A stretch of DNA of 64,000 nt from positions 3,045,001 to 3,109,000 of the forward strand of contig CP099617.1 in assembly GCA_024072375.1 (NCBI GenBank), in the 5' to 3' direction. The stretch is from Sphingomonadaceae bacterium OTU29LAMAA1. GTDB taxonomy: Bacteria; Pseudomonadota; Alphaproteobacteria; Sphingomonadales; Sphingomonadaceae. The notes beneath the pieces were generated by a model. That model was not told the DNA's origin and ran no database searches. It saw only the letters and a list, made by a program, of their open reading frames with translations. The translations under genes and the position numbers were made by a program. Shown here piece by piece: positions 17,649 through 26,050 of this stretch (the stretch's first letter is position 1; every line of letters begins with the position of its first letter).

Positions 17649-18283
17649 GCCTTAGCTCCTGCGACTTCGGCCATTGCCTCGGCGATGTTGGAATAAGCGC
17701 CGCAGCGGCAGATGTTGCCGCTCATGCGCTCGCGCATCTCGACGTTGGTCGCCTGCGGACGATCGGTCAGGTCGGCCTGCACATGGCTCGGCACCCCGCG
17801 CTTGATCTCGTCGAGCACGGCGACCGCCGAACATATCTGGCCGGGCGTGCAATAGCCGCACTGGTAGCCGTCATGCTTTACGAACGCCGCCTGCATGGGA
17901 TGCAGCTTCTCGGGCGTGCCCAGGCCTTCGATGGTCGTGATCTTGTCACCCTCGTGCATCACGGCGAGGCTGAGGCAGGAATTGATGCGCACACCGTCGA
18001 CCATCACCGTGCAGGCACCGCACTGGCCGTGATCGCAGCCCTTCTTCGATCCGGTCAGGTGCAGATGCTCGCGCAGCGCATCAAGCAGGGTAGTGCGCGG
18101 ATCGAGCTTCAGCTCGCGCCTGGAGCCGTTGACCTCGAACGATACAGGTAGCGAAGCCGGGGCGGGAGAGGGAGGCAGTGGTGCTGCCTCAGCAGGGATC
18201 GGCGACGCAACGATGGCGGCCGTCGCGGCGCTTCCGGCAAGCAGTCCCCGACGGGACAGTTCAATTTCCGATATGCCGGCCAT
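17645..18283 (-). CDS. paoA: PaoA-type 2Fe-2S subunit with Tat signal
   Basis: A 212-residue iron-sulfur subunit. The N-terminus has a twin-arginine signal ([18 protein letters not shown], about 8-25), which would carry the folded complex to the periplasm. The plant-type 2Fe-2S domain has CDHGQCGAC plus a downstream Cys. The second all-helical 2Fe-2S domain has QCGYCTPGQ and ICRCGAY. The order paoA-paoB-paoC with a maturation factor alongside is that of E. coli paoABCD, except that here the maturation gene comes first. Confidence 0.93.
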   Translation of the reverse strand: MAGISEIELSRRGLLAGSAATAAIVASPIPAEAAPLPPSPAPASLPVSFEVNGSRRELKLDPRTTLLDALREHLHLTGSKKGCDHGQCGACTVMVDGVRINSCLSLAVMHEGDKITTIEGLGTPEKLHPMQAAFVKHDGYQCGYCTPGQICSAVAVLDEIKRGVPSHVQADLTDRPQATNVEMRERMSGNICRCGAYSNIAEAMAEVAGAKA

Positions 18284-18354
18284 GGACCGCGTTTCCTCTT
18301 CTTCCGACTGCGTCTCGGTGAGCTTGAATTTGGGTAGCGACGTTGCCGCTTGTC

Positions 18355-19389
18355 TTAATGTAACGCTTTCAAGTGCAGGACGCCCCTCGCACTTTGCTCA
18401 TCGAAGCGGTGAGCAGCGTTCAACACCGACTCAAGTGGCCTTTCGGCTACTTTCCCCTCGAGTACTTCTTCGTAAACCTGAACGACTTGAGCCAGGATCG
18501 AAACGGCGAGCGTTTGCGGGTCCCGAGTGGCGGCAATGATCCCGACCGGCCCAACGACGCGGTCGATGGCGAGCGGGTCCGCGCCAGCCGCCAACAAACG
18601 ATTTCGCCGCTCGGTGTGGGTTTGCCTGCTGCCCATCGCACCGATGAACAGCGGTTGCTGCTCGAGTGCCTGCAGCAGCAAGTCGGTCTCCCAGTCGTGA
18701 TCATGGAATAAGGTAACGACCGCGGACCATGGGTCGAGCAAGAAGCTGTCCGCAGGCCCGACGATCCGCAGAAGGTGGGCCGGCCTGCCTCTCGCGTGCG
18801 CCTCGTCGACGAGCGAGGATTGCGGACTGAATAGCAGCGTCTCCGCGCCATAGGCTTCTGCCATCTGCAGAAGGGCGCCCGGTTCCGCGCCATGCCCGAG
18901 GACGATGAGGCGCAGTTGCGGATCGTGCCGCGCGATGAAGTCGTGCCCAGACCAACCCGTTCGATCCGTTTCCGCAGCTTCGGAGGCGGCGAATGTGCCG
19001 CTACGTGAAAGTCGCAGCTTCAGCGGTCGGCGCCGCTCCAGAATGTCCAGCGCCAGGTCGATCTGCGAGCGGTTGGGATCGGGCAGGAACAGAAGGTCGA
19101 TGCCGCCTCCGCACGGAAGCCGAATGTCGATGTAAGGCGATCCTGCGCCATAGCGGACGTGCCGCGGCTGTCCCGCCGCCAGCACCTCTTGCGCTTCGGC
19201 GATAACCGCGGCCTCGACGCATCCACCAGAAAACGATCCTATTACGGCTCCGCTTTCGGCAACCGCCATGTGCTCGCCCGGCGCGCGGGTCGCGCTGCCG
19301 GTGACGTCGGTAAGAGTCACCAGCACGGCGCGTTCTCCCCGGTGCGCGCAGTCGCGCATGAAATGGAGGATGGAACGCGCCTGCTTCAC
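18355..19389 (-). CDS. paoD: XdhC/PaoD-type molybdenum cofactor insertion factor
   Basis: A 344-residue XdhC/CoxI-family chaperone that loads the (sulfurated) molybdenum cofactor into its partner enzyme. It has an N-terminal XdhC domain (VLVTLTDVTGSATRAPGEHM and GSFSGGCVEAAVI) and a C-terminal Rossmann-like part (LRLIVLGHGAEPGALLQMA, LFIGAMGSRQTHTERR, GPVGIIAATRDPQTLAVSIL). The start is the GTG at 19389, overlapping the MFS stop as GTGA; open frame further up is in the wrong phase of the MFS gene. The symbol rests on linkage with paoABC. Confidence 0.85.
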   Translation of the reverse strand: MKQARSILHFMRDCAHRGERAVLVTLTDVTGSATRAPGEHMAVAESGAVIGSFSGGCVEAAVIAEAQEVLAAGQPRHVRYGAGSPYIDIRLPCGGGIDLLFLPDPNRSQIDLALDILERRRPLKLRLSRSGTFAASEAAETDRTGWSGHDFIARHDPQLRLIVLGHGAEPGALLQMAEAYGAETLLFSPQSSLVDEAHARGRPAHLLRIVGPADSFLLDPWSAVVTLFHDHDWETDLLLQALEQQPLFIGAMGSRQTHTERRNRLLAAGADPLAIDRVVGPVGIIAATRDPQTLAVSILAQVVQVYEEVLEGKVAERPLESVLNAAHRFDEQSARGVLHLKALH

Positions 19390-20618
19390 GCGGTCGCAGT
19401 CCCTCGCGTAGCCGGAGCGCGGCTGTGCATGCGTGCCACCGCGAAGGCGGCCAGCGCTGCGAGGGCGAGGAGCGCACCGCTGGTGAGGAACTCGGGGACA
19501 GCGCCGGCAGTGTCGAACACGATGCCGCCGATTGTGGCCCCGAGGGTGATTGCAAGCTGGACGATCGCCACCATCAAACCGCCGCCGGCTTCCGCTTCGT
19601 CGGGAGCGGTGCGCGCGAGCCAGGTCCACCAGGCCACCGGTGCCGCCGTTCCGGCAAAGCCCCATACCGCGAGCAGCGCGGCGGTTGCGATCGTCGATCC
19701 GCCGAACAGTGTCAGGGCCACCGCTACGGCAGCCATGGCGGCCGGCAGCACGCCAAGGGTCACGTAGAGCCTATGCTCGAGGACGCGGCCAATCAGCAGC
19801 GTGCCGATGAAGCCGGAGACACCGACGATCAGGAGCATGATAGACAGCATCGACACGCTGACGTGCGTGACCTGCTCCAGGAAGGGGCGCAGGTAGGTGA
19901 ACAGCGAGAACTGCCCCACGAACAGCAGCGCAACCGTGCCGAGCCCGAATAGGACCGGCGGGCGGCGCAGCAGCGCGGCCATGCCGTTGCCGCCCTGTCG
20001 CGCGACAGCAGGCAGCTTGGGAAGGGCGAGAGCCTGCCAGATCACTGCGGCGGCCGCGACCGGCACAACGCAGAAGAAGGCGCCGCGCCAGCCGATAAGA
20101 CTACCCATGAAGCTGCCAAGAGGGGCAGCAAGCACGGTAGCAAGAGCGTTGCCGCCGTTGATGACCGCCAAGGCCTTGGGAACGGAGGCGTCCGGCACCA
20201 GCCGCATCGCGATGGCCGCGGACATCGACCAGAAGCCGCCGATGGCGATGCCGAGCAGAGCTCGGCCACCCATGAAGATCAGGTAGCTCGGCGCGAACGC
20301 GACGATGACACCAGACACGATCAGCAGCCCGGTCAGCAGGAGCAGGACCAGTCGCCGGTCCAGATCGCCGAGGATGAAGGAGAGCGAAAGGCTCGTCACC
20401 ACGGCGAACACGCCGGAGATGGCGATAGCCTGGCCCGCCTGTCCCTCGGTGAGCTGAAGCGTATGAGCGATCGGGCTCAACAGGCTGACGGGCATGAACT
20501 CGGATGCTACGAGCACGAAGCTGCACAGCGCCATCGCATAGACAGCACCCCAATGGGCCGGTTGATCGATTGCGCCGCGCTGGGCGCCGGTCGCCGCGGG
20601 AGCGGCCAAGCCTGTCAT
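19386..20618 (-). CDS. MFS efflux transporter, NepI-like
   Basis: A 410-residue inner-membrane protein with about twelve hydrophobic segments. Family features include EFMPVSLLSPIAHTLQLTEG after the first helix, GRALLGIAIGGFWSMSAAIA in helices 4-5, RLVPDASVPKAL, and APVAWWTWLARTAPDEAEAG near helix 10. These resemble the purine-ribonucleoside exporter NepI and arabinose-efflux permeases (DHA1 group). It is first in the run containing the Pao enzyme and ends in a GTGA overlap with the maturation factor. Export of the enzyme's substrate or acid product is plausible but not shown. Confidence 0.85.
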   Translation of the reverse strand: MTGLAAPAATGAQRGAIDQPAHWGAVYAMALCSFVLVASEFMPVSLLSPIAHTLQLTEGQAGQAIAISGVFAVVTSLSLSFILGDLDRRLVLLLLTGLLIVSGVIVAFAPSYLIFMGGRALLGIAIGGFWSMSAAIAMRLVPDASVPKALAVINGGNALATVLAAPLGSFMGSLIGWRGAFFCVVPVAAAAVIWQALALPKLPAVARQGGNGMAALLRRPPVLFGLGTVALLFVGQFSLFTYLRPFLEQVTHVSVSMLSIMLLIVGVSGFIGTLLIGRVLEHRLYVTLGVLPAAMAAVAVALTLFGGSTIATAALLAVWGFAGTAAPVAWWTWLARTAPDEAEAGGGLMVAIVQLAITLGATIGGIVFDTAGAVPEFLTSGALLALAALAAFAVARMHSRAPATRGTATA

Positions 20619-20818
20619 GATGGCTTCTCCTTATAGTGGTTCGAAGCGCCCGGATCGAAGCGAGGCCAGGGGAGGAACGTCGCAGTCGTCCGGGCACACG
20701 CGGCATCACCGGGTTCGGGGAAGCGGTGAGCTGCGTACGAGTCTAAACTAAGGGGCGGGGGAACAGCCCACAACGCCGGGCGAGGTTGATGGAGCAGTGA
20801 ACGCGCTTCATCGTTGCG

Positions 20819-21523
20819 CTACGATATTGGGGTATTCGCGACCCGGTAGCGAAGCCAGACGATACCATTGTCCAACACTTCGTGGCTTTCCAGTGTCAGC
20901 CGTTTCATGGCGGGAATCGCTGATGCGTCTGCTGCCGGACCGTCGAAGATTGCAGGAGCCCCGGCGATCCCATCGATCGCGGGCACAAGCATCAAGCTGA
21001 CTTCATCGACCAGCCCGGCGCGCAGGAACGCACCGTTGAGATGTCCGCCGCCTTCGAAGAGAAGGCGATCAAGCCCGAGCTCTTCGCCAAGTATGGCCAG
21101 CGCCTGCCGAAGATTCAGCTCGTCCTTTCCGGCGAAGATATAGCCGACACCGTCAGCGCGTAATCCCGCGAGATGCGCGTCCGACACCTGCTCGGTCAGG
21201 ACGACGACAATCGGGTCGCCCCCGACGTCGCTGCGCCCCCACACGATCTTCCCGTGCGCATCGGTGACGATCCCGTAGGCGTCTGCTGACTTGTTCGGCA
21301 GCCAGGATATGCGTGGGAGCCGTTCGTCGGTCTGCGCGGGGTAGGTGTCACCTTTGGCAAACTCCTGCCCTGTGACGCGGCCGACGATCCATGATCCCCC
21401 ACCGAGGCGGACATGCAGATCTTCGTAGGCAGCGTGCGAATGGGCATCGCTCGGTGTCCAGCGCTCGGGCAGGATGCGCCCGTCGAGACTGCTGGCCATG
21501 TGACAGATGATGTGTGGCTTCAT
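20819..21523 (-). CDS. RibD C-terminal-type (dihydrofolate reductase-fold) reductase
   Basis: A 234-residue protein with the RibD C-terminal/DHFR-like fold. It starts MKPHIICHMASSLDGRILP, with the usual substrate loop MASSLDGR, then GSWIVGRVTGQEF, and the NADPH-binding region LDRLLFEGGGHLNGAFLRAG followed by LVDEVSLMLVPAIDG. The start at 21523 has AGGA 5 nt upstream and fits the conserved N-terminus. Such stand-alone proteins are often annotated as pyrimidine reductases or dihydrofolate reductase family proteins; the true substrate is usually unknown. It is 200 bp from the MFS start and probably a separate transcription unit. Confidence 0.85.
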   Translation of the reverse strand: MKPHIICHMASSLDGRILPERWTPSDAHSHAAYEDLHVRLGGGSWIVGRVTGQEFAKGDTYPAQTDERLPRISWLPNKSADAYGIVTDAHGKIVWGRSDVGGDPIVVVLTEQVSDAHLAGLRADGVGYIFAGKDELNLRQALAILGEELGLDRLLFEGGGHLNGAFLRAGLVDEVSLMLVPAIDGIAGAPAIFDGPAADASAIPAMKRLTLESHEVLDNGIVWLRYRVANTPIS

Positions 21524-21700
21524 GGCCATCCTGTTGGCTGCTGCGGTGGGGCGAACACAGAACACTTTCGCGCCACCTTCGTCTTCGTGAGATCGCTGCA
21601 CTGGAACGATGAGCGTTCCTCATGGAGTAAGTCGGCCCGAAGTGCGTTGAAACCCTAACATTTTGGCAGCCGATGCCACCATCCCGAAAGGATCAACCCC

Positions 21701-22483
21701 ATGAGCGCTCAACCCCAGTCCTATGCCGGCAAAGTCGCCTTCATTAGCGGCGGTGCCAATGGCATCGGCCGCGCCACCGCGCTCGCCTTTGCCGAAGCTG
21801 GCGCCAGCGTCGCTGTCGTGGACATCGCCGACGACGAGGTCGCAGACGTCGTCAAGGAGATCGAGGCGGCTGGCGGTACGGCGCTTGGCGTCCATTGCGA
21901 CGTGTCCAAGAGCGAAGACATTAAGGCCGCTCTCGACAAGACAATCGAGGCATTCGGCGGTCTCGACATCGCGTTCAACAATGCCGGCGTCGAACAGCCG
22001 ATGATCCCACTCGTCGAGATCGAGGAAGACGCCTTTGACCGGCTCGTCGCGATCGACTTGCGCGGCGTGTATCTCGCGATGAAGTACCAGATCCCGCTGA
22101 TGAAGCAGCGCGGCGGCGGGTGCATCGTCAACACCTCGTCCGGCGCAGGCGTGGTCGGGATCAAGGGTCAGGCGGCGTATGTCGCGGTCAAGCATGCGGT
22201 CGTGGGCATCAGCAAGTCGGTCGCTCTCGAAGCGATCGGCGATATTATCCGGGTCAACGCGCTCTGCCCGGGCGTCATCGCGACGCCGATGATCCTCGAC
22301 CGCGTGTCCGGTGGCACCGAGGAGGGCAGGAAGCAGATGGAGGGGCATGAGCCGATCGGCCGATTGGGCAAGCCCGAAGAAATCGCGGCGGCGGTGCTCT
22401 ACATGTGCTCCGATCTCGCCGCCTTCATGGTCGGCCACGCGATGGTCGTCGACGGCGGCCAGACGGCGGGCCTTCCCGAGTGA
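21701..22483 (+). CDS. SDR-family oxidoreductase
   Basis: A 260-residue short-chain dehydrogenase with SGGANGIG (16-23), the acidic VDIAD that favours NAD, NNAG, catalytic Ser in NTSSGAG, and the active-site pair in YVAVK. The C-terminal VDGGQTAG is typical. Methionine-rich residues near 215-235 probably form the flexible lid. Its stop overlaps the GTG start of the next SDR (GTGA), so the two are translationally coupled and probably act in sequence on one substrate or form a mixed complex. Confidence 0.9.
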   Translation: MSAQPQSYAGKVAFISGGANGIGRATALAFAEAGASVAVVDIADDEVADVVKEIEAAGGTALGVHCDVSKSEDIKAALDKTIEAFGGLDIAFNNAGVEQPMIPLVEIEEDAFDRLVAIDLRGVYLAMKYQIPLMKQRGGGCIVNTSSGAGVVGIKGQAAYVAVKHAVVGISKSVALEAIGDIIRVNALCPGVIATPMILDRVSGGTEEGRKQMEGHEPIGRLGKPEEIAAAVLYMCSDLAAFMVGHAMVVDGGQTAGLPE

Positions 22484-23340
22484 GCGCGCACCCGGCGATC
22501 GCGGCGGATCGTGTGGCCGTCGTCACTGGCGGGGCGAGTGGGATCGGCTTCGCCGTTGCCGAGCGGCTCGGCCAAGCGGGTATGCGGATCGTCCTCGCAG
22601 ACCTGCCTGGCGAGGCACTTGAGCAAGCCTGCGAACGTCTAGCGGCGGCCGGCATCGTCTGCCGCGCACAGGCGACCGACGTCGGTGATCCCGCCGCGGT
22701 CGCAGCACTGGCCGATGCGGCACAGGCCGTTGGCGAGGTGTCCCTGCTGATGAACAACGCGGGCCGCGAAGGTGGCGGGGGCATTCTCGCCGATCGCGCC
22801 ATCTGGACGGGCACGCTCGATACCAACCTGATGGGACCGCTGCACGGGATTCAGTCCTTTCTGCCCGCCATGCTGGAAGCGGACTGGCCATGTACGATCG
22901 TCAACACCGGATCGAAGCAGGGGATCACGCTGCCCCCCGGCGACACCGCCTACAATGTCAGCAAGGCGGCGCTGAAGGCCCTCACGGAATCGCTCGCGCA
23001 CGATCTGCTCAAGACAAATGGGCGGCTCAGCGCACACCTGCTGATTCCCGGCTTCACCTTCACCGGCTTCAGCACGCGGCGCGGCATCGCCAAGCGGCCA
23101 ACCGGTGCCTGGTCGGCCGACCAGGTTGCGGAGTTCATGCTGGAGAGCATGGCGCGGGGCGACTTCTACATCCTGTGTCCGGACAACGACGTGTCGCGCG
23201 CGACCGACGAGAAGCGGATCGCCTGGGCGGCCGAGGACATCATCCGCAACCGCCCCGCCTTGTCGCGCTGGCACCCCGACCATGCCGAAGGCTTCGACGG
23301 GCTCTGTCAGACCAACGTGGCACCGCTTCTGCGTGGATGA
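22480..23340 (+). CDS. SDR-family oxidoreductase, C-terminus replaced by IS6 end
   Basis: A 286-residue SDR started by a GTG overlapping the previous stop. It has TGGASGIG, NNAG, Ser in IVNTGSKQG, and YNVSK. The family usually ends shortly after RNRPALSRWHPD. Here, from about base 23301, the sequence becomes the left terminal repeat of the IS6 element (tgtcagaccaacg mirrors the right end). The last twelve or so residues and the stop are therefore element-derived. All catalytic residues are intact, so the protein may still work. Confidence 0.8.
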   Translation: MSAHPAIAADRVAVVTGGASGIGFAVAERLGQAGMRIVLADLPGEALEQACERLAAAGIVCRAQATDVGDPAAVAALADAAQAVGEVSLLMNNAGREGGGGILADRAIWTGTLDTNLMGPLHGIQSFLPAMLEADWPCTIVNTGSKQGITLPPGDTAYNVSKAALKALTESLAHDLLKTNGRLSAHLLIPGFTFTGFSTRRGIAKRPTGAWSADQVAEFMLESMARGDFYILCPDNDVSRATDEKRIAWAAEDIIRNRPALSRWHPDHAEGFDGLCQTNVAPLLRG

Positions 23341-24138
23341 TATCGGCGGGCAATGCCCCGCAAGTCTCGTGCACTTCCGCCCAGCCCCTTCCGCCGGTTC
23401 AACTCCTCACCCGAGGTGATCCGGCTGGTCGTGATGATGTACGTCCGCTTTCCGCTGTCGCTGCGTAACGTGGAAGACCTGCTCGCGGAGCGCGGTATCG
23501 ACATCTGCCATGAGACGGTGCGGATGTGGTGGAACAGATTCGGTCCAATGTTCGCAGGCGACATCCGCCGCCAGCGGGTGAGCGCAATGCGCGGCTTTCG
23601 TCACTGGAGATGGCACCTCGACGAGATGTACGTGAAGCTCAACGGAGAGATGGTCTACCTTTGGCGAGCGGTAGATCATGAGGGCGAGATCCTCGAGAGT
23701 TACATCACCAAAACAAGGGATAAGGATGCAGCGCTCACCTTTATGAAGAAGGCGCTGAAGCGCCACGGCAAGCCGGAGGCAATCACCACCGACGGGCTTC
23801 GCTCTTATGGCGCGGCGATGAAGGAGCTGGGCAACCCTGACAAGCGGGAGGTGGGACGCTGGGCCAACAACCGGGTGGAGAACAGCCATCTGTCGTTCCG
23901 ACGACGAGAGCGAGCGATGCTCCGGTTCAGGCGGATGAAGACGCTACAGAAGTTCGCTTCCGTCCACGCCAACGTCCATAACCACTTCAACCTCGAACGT
24001 CATCTCGTCGACCGCCAGACCTACAAGGCACGGCGCTCCGCTGCACTGGCGGAGTGGCAGATCCTCGCGAGCTAGGCCGCTGCGCTCAAAGGCCGGACTG
24101 CATCGTGGGGAGAGCGGTTCGCGTTAGACTGACAGCAC
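23301..24138 (+). mobile_element. Complete IS6-family element (about 838 bp)
   Basis: The left imperfect repeat (ctgtcagaccaacg, from about 23302) mirrors the right repeat ending gttagactgacagcac at 24138. Length and gene content fit IS6. The flanks (ttcgacgg on the left, cagccaga on the right) show no 8-bp duplication. The left flank is an SDR gene and the right flank the interior of a TonB receptor gene. That pattern is expected when replicative IS6 transposition deletes adjacent DNA. Confidence 0.82.
23353..24075 (+). CDS. IS6-family DDE transposase, complete
   Basis: A 240-residue transposase with an N-terminal zinc-like/HTH region (PFRRFNSSPEVIRLVVMMYV then LRNVEDLLAERGIDICHETV). The DDE core has Asp in HLDEMYVKLNG, Asp in ITTDGLRSYG and Glu in NNRVENSHLSF. 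A C-terminal RRMKTLQKFASVHANVHNHF is characteristic of this IS6 branch. No internal stop is present, so it is probably active and could act on the remnants at 26.2 and 36.6 kb. Confidence 0.93.
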   Translation: MPRKSRALPPSPFRRFNSSPEVIRLVVMMYVRFPLSLRNVEDLLAERGIDICHETVRMWWNRFGPMFAGDIRRQRVSAMRGFRHWRWHLDEMYVKLNGEMVYLWRAVDHEGEILESYITKTRDKDAALTFMKKALKRHGKPEAITTDGLRSYGAAMKELGNPDKREVGRWANNRVENSHLSFRRRERAMLRFRRMKTLQKFASVHANVHNHFNLERHLVDRQTYKARRSAALAEWQILAS

Positions 24139-24139
24139 C

Positions 24140-24325
24140 AGCCAGACGTATCACGACATCTCGGGCAGCTATGCCTTCGCAAACGGTTTCAAGCTGCGGG
24201 CGACGGTCAACAACGTATTCAACAAGCGTCCGCCGCTCGACACGTCCAACACGAGCTTCCTCTACAGCACGTTCGGGGATCCGCGGCTCGCCAATTACCA
24301 GCTGACGGTTTCGAAGTCGTTCTGA
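24140..24325 (+). pseudogene. 3' remnant of a TonB-dependent receptor gene
   Basis: Sixty-one codons ending at the TGA at 24323-24325 encode the last strands of an outer-membrane TonB receptor. They include YHDISGSYAF, the typical LRATVNNVFNKRPP, and a terminal LANYQLTVSKSF with the C-terminal Phe needed for barrel assembly. The 5' part is missing and replaced by the IS6 right end. It directly precedes the ECF sigma/FecR pair and is likely its former receptor or that of a neighbouring locus. Confidence 0.8.
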
Positions 24326-24440
24326 TGCGCGTCCCGCCGTGCCTCGTCGCCGTCAGCTTGGAGCCTCGTCCGTTGATCGATAGGGTGCGGCACGACGACG
24401 GCAAAGGCAAACGAGGGGAACGGACGGGTGCATCCTGATC

Positions 24441-25052
24441 ATGGCAAGACTTCGCCCCGGCAGGTACGGCGATGAACCGGGTCCGGTGACGATCGCCGCG
24501 TCGCCGACCGCTGCGGATCGACGCAGGCTCGCCGCGTGGGTGCTGCGCGAGGTGATGCCGCACGAACCCGGCATCCGTGTATGGCTGCGTCAGCGGGGGC
24601 AGTCGGCGGAGGATATCGACGACCTGATTCAGGAAGGGTATGCGAAACTAGCGGGGGTGACCGCCTTCGCGCAGATCGCGCAACCCGGCGGCTATTTCTT
24701 CCAGATCGTCCGGAACCTGATGATCGATTCGATCCGGCACGCCCGTGTGGTGCGGATCGACACCGTCGGGCATCTCGTCGATCAGGGCGGCGGCAGCGAC
24801 GACGTTACCCCGGAGCGGATCGCTCTTGTCCGCGATGAATTGTCCTCGGTTATGCGCTGCTTGGAAACTCTCCCCGACCGCTGCCGCGCCATTTTCAAAT
24901 TGCGTAAGATCGATGGCCTCTCGCAAAGAGAAATCGCTGCGAAGATGGGCGTGAGCGAGAGCATCGTGGAGAATGATGCGGCCAAGGGCCTGACGTTGCT
25001 GATGCGGGCGATGAGGCGGGATGTCGACACATCTTCGAGGGTGTCGAAATGA
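24441..25052 (+). CDS. ECF sigma factor (FecI-like)
   Basis: A 203-residue extracytoplasmic-function sigma factor. Region 2 (about 45-105) contains DIDDLIQEGYAKLAG and GGYFFQIVRNLMIDSIRHAR. Region 4 (about 135-190) has LETLPDRCRAIFKLRKIDGL and the HTH SQREIAAKMGVSESIVENDA. An N-terminal extension of about 35 residues is longer than usual. Its stop overlaps the fecR-like start (ATGA). Such pairs normally switch on an adjacent TonB receptor, but only fragments of one remain here. Confidence 0.9.
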   Translation: MARLRPGRYGDEPGPVTIAASPTAADRRRLAAWVLREVMPHEPGIRVWLRQRGQSAEDIDDLIQEGYAKLAGVTAFAQIAQPGGYFFQIVRNLMIDSIRHARVVRIDTVGHLVDQGGGSDDVTPERIALVRDELSSVMRCLETLPDRCRAIFKLRKIDGLSQREIAAKMGVSESIVENDAAKGLTLLMRAMRRDVDTSSRVSK

Positions 25053-26050
25053 CGGCTCGACCAAGTGCTGCAGAGATCGAGCAGGCGGCCGTTCGATGGG
25101 TGGTGCGGCTCGACGCCGACGCGTCCATCTCCGAGTCCGCCGAGTTCGAAAGGTGGCTGGATAGCGATAGTCGATGCCGCGGTGCGCTGCTGCAGGCGGA
25201 GGCCGCCTGGTTGGCGCTGGACGGACTATCGGAAACCGATCGCGCAGAGCCAGCCGCGGCGCAGCCGGACAGTGACAACTTCTGGAGGCGTCGCCGGACG
25301 CGGCGCGGTATACTTGCGGCGGCGGTCGGAACGATGGCTGCATCGCTCGGTGGACTGTTCCTGAGCGGTCGGCGCAACGACGAATATGAAACCACGGTTG
25401 GCGAGGTACGCCGCGTACCGCTGGCGGATCGCTCGACGATGGCCATCAATACCGCCAGCAAGATCGGCGTAAACTACACGTCTGCACGCCGGTATGTCTC
25501 CATCGACAGGGGCGAAGCCTGGTTCCGCGTGACGAGGGATCCTGCCAAGCCCTTCGTCGTCGCGGCGGGCTCCGTCCGTGTCGAAGCTGTAGGCACGGCC
25601 TTTTCCGTCCGACGCCGAGACGCGGGTGCGGAGGTGATGGTAACGGAGGGCACGGTTCGCGTCTGGGTTGAAGGGAACGAGGCCAAAGCGGTCGAGCTCA
25701 CCGCGGGCGGCGCGGTATTCGTATCCGACACCGCGACGATACGTCGGGAGGCAGTCGTCGCGCCGACGATCGAGCGCAAACTCGCATGGCGATCCGGCAG
25801 GTTGGATCTCGAAGGCGAAACGCTGGCGGAGGCCGTCACAGAGCTCAATCGTTACAGCGCGATCCCGATCGTCATCCGTGGTCCGGAACTGGCGCAAAAA
25901 CGTCTGTACGGGGTGTTCCGGCTAGACGATCCCGGTGGGTTCGCACGTACTGCCGCAATCACCTTGGGTGTCGAGGCATGGATGCAAGATGGCATTATCG
26001 TGTTAGCGGCTCGCAATGATGATCGCCCAATTGCAGCCGCTCCACATTGA
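25049..26050 (+). CDS. FecR-like anti-sigma factor / signal transducer
   Basis: A 333-residue membrane protein. The cytoplasmic N-terminal DUF4880-like part (about 1-60) reads AAVRWVVRLDADASISESAE and then WLDSDSRCRGALLQAEAAW. One transmembrane segment lies near 87-105. The periplasmic FecR domain has VPLADRSTMAINTASKIGVN and RVEAVGTAFSVRR, and a C-terminal STN-interacting part follows (GETLAEAVTELNRYSAIPIV). It would relay occupancy of a TonB receptor's STN domain to the sigma factor. No intact receptor follows it. Confidence 0.9.
   Translation: MTARPSAAEIEQAAVRWVVRLDADASISESAEFERWLDSDSRCRGALLQAEAAWLALDGLSETDRAEPAAAQPDSDNFWRRRRTRRGILAAAVGTMAASLGGLFLSGRRNDEYETTVGEVRRVPLADRSTMAINTASKIGVNYTSARRYVSIDRGEAWFRVTRDPAKPFVVAAGSVRVEAVGTAFSVRRRDAGAEVMVTEGTVRVWVEGNEAKAVELTAGGAVFVSDTATIRREAVVAPTIERKLAWRSGRLDLEGETLAEAVTELNRYSAIPIVIRGPELAQKRLYGVFRLDDPGGFARTAAITLGVEAWMQDGIIVLAARNDDRPIAAAPH

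Noticed and set aside
23293..24146. 8-bp target duplication around the complete IS6 element
   Set aside because: The flanks ttcgacgg and cagccaga do not match.
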